DNA from: Mycobacterium sp.
GTDB lineage: Bacteria; Actinomycetota; Actinomycetes; Mycobacteriales; Mycobacteriaceae
Reading direction: 5' to 3'
DNA: 8,703 bases
Assembly (NCBI GenBank): GCA_023264755.1
Contig: JAHFVB010000188.1
Coordinates: 1-8,703 of the forward strand
Shown: positions 5,011-8,703 of the stretch, piece after piece
Layout of the letters: each line of letters begins with the position of its first letter
Position numbering within the stretch: position 1 is the first letter of the stretch
Program-made: the position numbers and the translations under genes
The notes under the pieces: model-generated
The model's database searches: none
Seen by the model: only the letters and a program-made list of their open reading frames with translations
What the model was told of the DNA's origin: nothing

Positions 5011-5061
5011 AACCGTAGCGATGCTTCGGTTGAGTTGATTCATCGTACCAACGCTACGGTT
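5011..5061. promoter_or_regulatory. Perfect 10-bp inverted repeat forming a symmetric divergent promoter
   Basis: AACCGTAGCG (5011-5020) and CGCTACGGTT (5052-5061) are perfect inverted copies 31 bp apart. Each arm contains TACGGT, a TANNNT-type -10 hexamer, pointing outward: leftward (5017-5012) to the minus-strand gene and rightward (5055-5060) to the OsmC-like gene. Inside are a second inverted pair, CGATG/CATCG (5019-5023, 5041-5045), and direct repeats CGTACCA (5001, 5044) and CGGTTGAG (5026, 5057). For the rightward promoter, TTGAGT at 5030-5035 is a possible -35 with a long 19-bp spacer. A shared regulator binding both arms is plausible but not shown. Confidence 0.5.
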
Positions 5062-5108
5062 GAGGACCGGGCGCCAATATCGGCACGTCGACAAGGTAGG
5101 AACGAGAC

Positions 5109-5522
5109 ATGACAGAGCTCTGGGTCGAGCGCACAGATGTGCGTCGGTACACCGGTCACAGTTCGCGAGGCGCCGAGGTCCTGGTCGGTTCGGAGGACGT
5201 CGAGGGGGTCTTCACCCCGGGTGAACTACTGAAGATCGCCCTGGCCGCGTGCAGCGGAATGAGCAGCGACCACCCCTTGCGCAGCCGACTCGGTGACGAC
5301 TACCAGGCCACCATCAGGGTGTCGGGAGCCGCCGACCGCGAGCAGGAGCGCTACCCCCTGCTCGAGGAACGCCTCGAAATCGACCTCACGGGGCTGACCG
5401 AGGCCGAGCGAGCCAAGCTGTTGACCATCGTGGAGCGGTCCATCGACAAGGTGTGCACGGTGGGACGGACGTTGAAGTCGGGTACGGAAGTGACCTTCGA
5501 GGTGGTCGACGAGCCACGATGA
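5109..5522 (+). CDS. OsmC/Ohr family peroxide-detoxifying protein
   Basis: This 137-residue protein has the length and pattern recalled for Rv2923c. OsmC-family proteins reduce organic hydroperoxides with a pair of redox cysteines. C48 lies in [19 protein letters not shown] together with the conserved E39. C116 is in the second motif, [15 protein letters not shown], near the C-terminus. Both cysteines needed for the thiol mechanism are therefore present. There is no signal peptide, so it is cytoplasmic. ATG 5109 has AGGA at 5098-5101, seven bases upstream. The stop overlaps the acyP start (ATGA), suggesting co-translation. Transcription probably starts in the divergent inverted-repeat region upstream. 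In M. tuberculosis this gene directly follows fpg; here two minus-strand genes intervene. The substrate is not determinable from sequence. Confidence 0.88.
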   Translation: MTELWVERTDVRRYTGHSSRGAEVLVGSEDVEGVFTPGELLKIALAACSGMSSDHPLRSRLGDDYQATIRVSGAADREQERYPLLEERLEIDLTGLTEAERAKLLTIVERSIDKVCTVGRTLKSGTEVTFEVVDEPR

Positions 5523-5836
5523 GCCGCTCGAGCGAAGAGCATCGGGATCCCGCGGTGGCCGAGCCTGACGTCCGTCTGTCGGCCTGGGTGCACGGACACG
5601 TCCAAGGCGTGGGGTTCCGCTGGTGGACGCGGGCGCGGGCGCTTGAGCTCGGATTGAGTGGCTTCGCCGCGAACAAGCCGGACGGGCGGGTGCACGTCGT
5701 CGCCCAGGGTTCCCGGGCGGCCTGCCAGAATCTGCTGGACCTACTGCAGGGCGGCGGGACGCCGGGCCACGTCGACGCCGTGATCGCGGACTGGTCGACC
5801 GCCGGCGACCCGATGCAGGGGTTCGCCGAACGGTAG
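5519..5836 (+). CDS. acyP: Acylphosphatase
   Basis: Acylphosphatase hydrolyses carboxyl-phosphate bonds such as that of 1,3-bisphosphoglycerate or acetyl phosphate. Both signatures are present: [13 protein letters not shown] with the phosphate-binding R34, and [17 protein letters not shown] with the catalytic N52. The protein ends GFAER, close to GFSER recalled in M. tuberculosis. From ATG 5519, in a 4-nt ATGA overlap with the OsmC-like gene, it is 105 residues. An in-frame GTG at 5555 would give 93 residues, the length recalled for the M. tuberculosis protein, starting VAEPDVRL (M. tuberculosis: MSAPDVRL). I prefer 5519 for the overlap, but 5555 is a real alternative because the extra 12 residues ([11 protein letters not shown] region) are hydrophilic and lie outside the fold. 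It is a small cytoplasmic enzyme placed just before smc, as in other actinobacteria. Confidence 0.93.
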   Translation: MSRSSEEHRDPAVAEPDVRLSAWVHGHVQGVGFRWWTRARALELGLSGFAANKPDGRVHVVAQGSRAACQNLLDLLQGGGTPGHVDAVIADWSTAGDPMQGFAER

Positions 5837-5848
5837 CCACCTCGGCGG

Positions 5849-5854
5849 TAGGGT
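5849..5854 (+). promoter_or_regulatory. TAGGGT -10 element for smc
   Basis: TAGGGT matches TANNNT and ends 8 nt before the smc ATG (5863). This implies a transcription start at or just before the start codon, a leaderless or nearly leaderless mRNA. No Shine-Dalgarno-like purine tract is correctly spaced for this ATG, which fits leaderless initiation. It would let smc be expressed independently of acyP, which ends 26 bases upstream. No -35 was recognised. Confidence 0.5.
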
Positions 5855-5862
5855 TGCACTTC

Positions 5863-8703
5863 ATGCATCTCAAGAGTCTGACGCTGAAGGGCTTCAAGTC
5901 CTTCGCCTCGCCGACGACTCTGCGCTTCGAGCCGGGGATCACCTGCGTCGTCGGGCCGAACGGCTCGGGCAAGTCCAATGTGGTGGACGCGCTGACCTGG
6001 GTCATGGGCGAGCAGGGTGCCAAGACGTTGCGCGGCGGCAAGATGGAGGACGTCATCTTCGCCGGGACGTCGTCCCGGGCCCCGCTGGGCCGCGCCGAGG
6101 TGACGCTGACGATCGACAACTCCGACAACGCGCTGCCCATCGAGTACTCCGAGGTATCGATCACCCGCCGGATGTTCCGCGACGGCGCGGGGGAGTACGA
6201 GATCAACGGCAGTAGCTGCCGACTGATGGACGTCCAGGAGCTGCTCAGCGACTCCGGCATCGGCCGCGAGATGCACGTGATCGTGGGGCAGGGCAAGCTC
6301 TCGGAGATCCTCGAGTCGCGGCCAGAGGACCGGCGGGCCTTCATCGAGGAAGCTGCGGGCGTGCTCAAGCACCGCAAGCGCAAGGAGAAGGCGGTCCGCA
6401 AGCTCGACTCCATGTCGGCGAATCTGGCCCGGCTCACCGACTTGACCACCGAACTGCGCCGCCAGCTCAAACCGTTGGGGCGTCAGGCCGAGATGGCTCG
6501 GCGGGCTCAGACCATTCAGGCCGATCTGCGGGACGCGCGGCTGAGGTTGGCCGCCGATGATCTGATGACTCGTCAGACCGAGTTCAACGACACCAACCAG
6601 GCCGAGACCACACTGCGCCGCGAACACGACGAGCTCGCCACCCGGCTCGACGAAGCCGCGATGGAGTTGGCCTCGCACGAGTCGGCGGTGACGGGGCTGT
6701 CCGGACGCGCGGAGGCCGCCCAGCAGACCTGGTTCCGACTCTCGGCGTTGGCCGAGCGCATCAGTGCGACCGTGCGCATCGCGACGGAGCGGGCCCAGCT
6801 GCTCGACGCCGAGGTGGAAAACTCATCCGGGCCTGATCCGGAGGCGCTGGAGGCCGAGGCCGAACAAGTCGCCGAACACGAGCAGGAGCTGCTCGCCGAG
6901 TTGGCCGAGGCTCGGGAAATGTTGGAGGCCAACCGTTTCGAGCTCGCCGAACGGGAGCGGTTGGCCGCCGAGGCCGAGCGGGAGCATGTCGCCGCGGTGC
7001 AGGCCGAGGCCGATCGACGCGAAGGCCTGGCCCGACTGGCCGGGCAGGTGGACACGATGCGCACCCGGGTCGAGTCGATCGACGAGAGCGTCGCCCGACT
7101 TTCCGCCGGCATCGAGGACGCGGCCAATCGCACCGAGCAGGCCAAGGCCGAATTCGAGTCGGTTCAGGGCCGGGTCGGCGAACTCGACGCGGGCGAAGCC
7201 GGACTCGACGAGAACCACGACCGCTCGGTCACCGCACTGCGGTTGGCCGACGAAAGAGTCGCCGAACTGCAGGCCGGTGAGCGCAGCGCCGAACGTCAGG
7301 TCGCCTCGCTGCGCGCCCGAATCGATGCCCTCGCAGTCGGACTCGATCGCCGAGATGGTGCGGCCTGGTTGCAGAAGAACCACGGCGGCACCGGCCTGTT
7401 CGGCTCGGTCGCGAAGCTGGTTCGGGTCCGTCCTGGCTACGAAGTGGCCATCTCCGCGGTGCTGGGTTCAGCGGCCGATGCACTGGCCGCCGACGACTTC
7501 GGCGCCGCGCAGTCCGCCGTGGCGGCGCTGAAGGCCGCAGACGGCGGCCGGGCCGCCATCGTGCTCGGTGACTGGCCGGAAATCGAAGCAACACACCATG
7601 ATTCGCTGCCCGACGGTGCGCTGTGGGCGACCGAGCTCGTCGACATCCCGACCCGGTTGCGCGGAGCGCTCGGGGCGCTGCTGGCCGACGTCGTGGTGGT
7701 CGGCGACCTCGCGGCCGCACTCGAGGTGGTGGCTTCCAGAACGCAGTTGAAGGCCGTCACCACCGAGGGCGACCTGGTGGGCGCCGGCTGGGTCACCGGG
7801 GGCTCGGACCGCAAGCCGAGCAGCTTGGAGATCACCTCGGAGATCGAGAAGGCCCGCTCCGAGTTGCAGGCCGCCGAACGGCAGGCCGGCGAGTTGACCG
7901 CGGCGCTGTCCGGTGCGCTCACCGAACAGGCCGCACGCCGGGACGCCGCGGAACACGCGCTGGCCGCCCTCAACGAGTCCGACGCCGCGATCGCTTCGGT
8001 CTACGAACAGTTGGGTCGACTCGGACAGGACGCTCGCGTCGCCAACGATGAATGGCAGCGGCTGATGCGTCAGCGCGAAGAACTCGAGGTGAGTCGGGCC
8101 AGCACGGTGGAGGAGCTGACCGAGCTCGAGACCCGGTTGCGCAACGCTCAAGAGTCTCCGACGTTCGAGGCCGAACCCACCGAGCGGCAGGAAATGGTGT
8201 TCGCCGCGGAAGCCGCGCGGGCGGCCGAGGTCGAGGCCCGGTTGGCCGTGCGCACCGCCGAGGAACGCGCGAACGCCGTTCGTGGCAGGGCAGATTCGCT
8301 GCGCCGCGCCGCCGCCGCCGAGCGCGAGAGCCGCTTTCGTGCCCAACGCGCACGGGAAGCCAGGGAATACGCCGCGACGGTGGCCGCGGCGGTCGCCGAA
8401 TCGGGACGGCTCGTCGCGGCCAAGGTGAGCGCAGCCGTCGCGGTGGCCTCCCGGAACCGCGACGAACTGGCCACCGAACGGCGGCTTCGCGCCGAGGCGT
8501 TGACCACGGTGCGTGGGGAAGTCACCGAGCTCACCACCAGGATCGCCGCGCTGACCGACGCGCTTCACCGCGACGAGCTCGCCAAAGCCCAAGCGGCGCT
8601 TCGCATCGAGCAGCTCGAACAGCAGGCGCTCGAGCAGTTCGGAATGGCGGCCGCCGACCTGGTCGCCGAATACGGACCCGACGTCCCGTTGCCGCCGACC
8701 GAG
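5863..8703 (+). CDS. smc: Chromosome segregation ATPase SMC, N-terminal part (truncated by window end)
   Basis: SMC dimers form ATP-driven rings that organise and help segregate the chromosome. The frame is open from ATG 5863 to the last base: 947 codons of an expected roughly 1200. The protein starts [17 protein letters not shown]. Walker A is GPNGSGKS at residues 31-38, and the head includes the conserved [11 protein letters not shown] and [11 protein letters not shown] segments. A Glu/Ala/Arg-rich outbound coiled coil runs from about 170 to 495. The hinge spans about 500-647, from [15 protein letters not shown] to [10 protein letters not shown]. The returning coil runs from about 655 to the window edge at PPTE. 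The signature motif, Walker B and second half-head lie beyond the window. Sequence similarity to M. tuberculosis Smc is strong throughout, with no frameshift seen. Several long antisense frames over this gene are composition shadows. Confidence 0.97.
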   Translation, partial: MHLKSLTLKGFKSFASPTTLRFEPGITCVVGPNGSGKSNVVDALTWVMGEQGAKTLRGGKMEDVIFAGTSSRAPLGRAEVTLTIDNSDNALPIEYSEVSITRRMFRDGAGEYEINGSSCRLMDVQELLSDSGIGREMHVIVGQGKLSEILESRPEDRRAFIEEAAGVLKHRKRKEKAVRKLDSMSANLARLTDLTTELRRQLKPLGRQAEMARRAQTIQADLRDARLRLAADDLMTRQTEFNDTNQAETTLRREHDELATRLDEAAMELASHESAVTGLSGRAEAAQQTWFRLSALAERISATVRIATERAQLLDAEVENSSGPDPEALEAEAEQVAEHEQELLAELAEAREMLEANRFELAERERLAAEAEREHVAAVQAEADRREGLARLAGQVDTMRTRVESIDESVARLSAGIEDAANRTEQAKAEFESVQGRVGELDAGEAGLDENHDRSVTALRLADERVAELQAGERSAERQVASLRARIDALAVGLDRRDGAAWLQKNHGGTGLFGSVAKLVRVRPGYEVAISAVLGSAADALAADDFGAAQSAVAALKAADGGRAAIVLGDWPEIEATHHDSLPDGALWATELVDIPTRLRGALGALLADVVVVGDLAAALEVVASRTQLKAVTTEGDLVGAGWVTGGSDRKPSSLEITSEIEKARSELQAAERQAGELTAALSGALTEQAARRDAAEHALAALNESDAAIASVYEQLGRLGQDARVANDEWQRLMRQREELEVSRASTVEELTELETRLRNAQESPTFEAEPTERQEMVFAAEAARAAEVEARLAVRTAEERANAVRGRADSLRRAAAAERESRFRAQRAREAREYAATVAAAVAESGRLVAAKVSAAVAVASRNRDELATERRLRAEALTTVRGEVTELTTRIAALTDALHRDELAKAQAALRIEQLEQQALEQFGMAAADLVAEYGPDVPLPPTE

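Noticed and set aside
5527..5537. GAGCGAAGAGC in acyP, matching the degenerate third repeat copy in mutM
   Set aside because: Only 11 bases match, with no flanking GGGCAGGAGCG core and no 36-nt partner. Chance is the simpler reading.
5386..6678. 430-codon open frame on the minus strand
   Set aside because: It is antisense to acyP and smc, which have clear family motifs. Long shadow frames are expected at this GC content; its protein is low-complexity and unrecognised.
6764..7531. 255-codon plus-strand frame rich in Arg, Pro and Ser
   Set aside because: Out-of-frame shadow of the SMC coiled coil. Its composition is typical of frame-shifted GC-rich coding.
7468..8592. 374-codon open frame on the minus strand
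   Set aside because: Antisense to the SMC hinge and coiled coil. It has no family-like motif, and its length follows from the GC-rich third codon positions of smc.

Overview
This is a high-GC actinobacterial chromosome segment, almost certainly from a mycobacterium. The order is coaD (3' end) - sepIVA - DUF177/YceD - rnc - mutM - [two inserted minus-strand membrane-protein genes] - OsmC-like - acyP - smc (5' part). As recalled, the protein sequences closely follow Mycobacterium tuberculosis CoaD, Rv2927c, Rv2926c, Rnc, Fpg, Rv2923c, AcyP and Smc. coaD lies directly beside sepIVA, as recalled for fast growers such as M. smegmatis. In M. tuberculosis the large PDIM/phenolic-glycolipid locus lies between them. 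This points to a non-tuberculous species, without identifying which.

Layout. Bases 1-94 hold the last 30 codons of coaD. Bases 95-208 form a dense regulatory leader: four 9-nt-phased GTCAC/GTAAC-like pentamers, plus a potential hairpin that bulges out the Shine-Dalgarno of sepIVA (209-946). A 104-nt gap carries two 31-nt direct repeats, then a TAGGAT -10 element 7 nt before the ATG of the DUF177 gene (1051-1650). rnc (1647-2354) overlaps that gene by 4 nt, and mutM (2359-3309) follows after 4 nt. MutM contains an in-frame insertion of a repeat related to the intergenic one, with the same 36-nt period. A 14-bp palindrome holding both stop codons separates mutM from two minus-strand paralogues (3314-4114 and 4254-4985). 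These encode membrane proteins with Pro-rich cytoplasmic tails, one transmembrane helix and an external domain with two cysteines. A divergent promoter region (4986-5108) with a perfect 10-bp inverted repeat leads to the OsmC-like gene (5109-5522), acyP (5519-5836, 4-nt overlap) and smc (5863 to the window end).

How they fit together. This is a housekeeping neighbourhood: cofactor synthesis (CoaD), septum assembly (SepIVA), rRNA and dsRNA processing (DUF177, RNase III), oxidative DNA repair (MutM), peroxide detoxification (OsmC), acyl-phosphate hydrolysis (AcyP) and chromosome organisation (SMC). DUF177-rnc-mutM and OsmC-acyP-smc each look like co-transcribed blocks, and smc also appears to have its own start-codon-proximal promoter. 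I see no wholly new system. The features most worth a second look are the repeat family that has entered MutM in frame, the phased MtrA-like boxes before sepIVA, the symmetric divergent promoter, and the paralogous pair that splits the operon. No gene-free stretch exceeds 300 bases.
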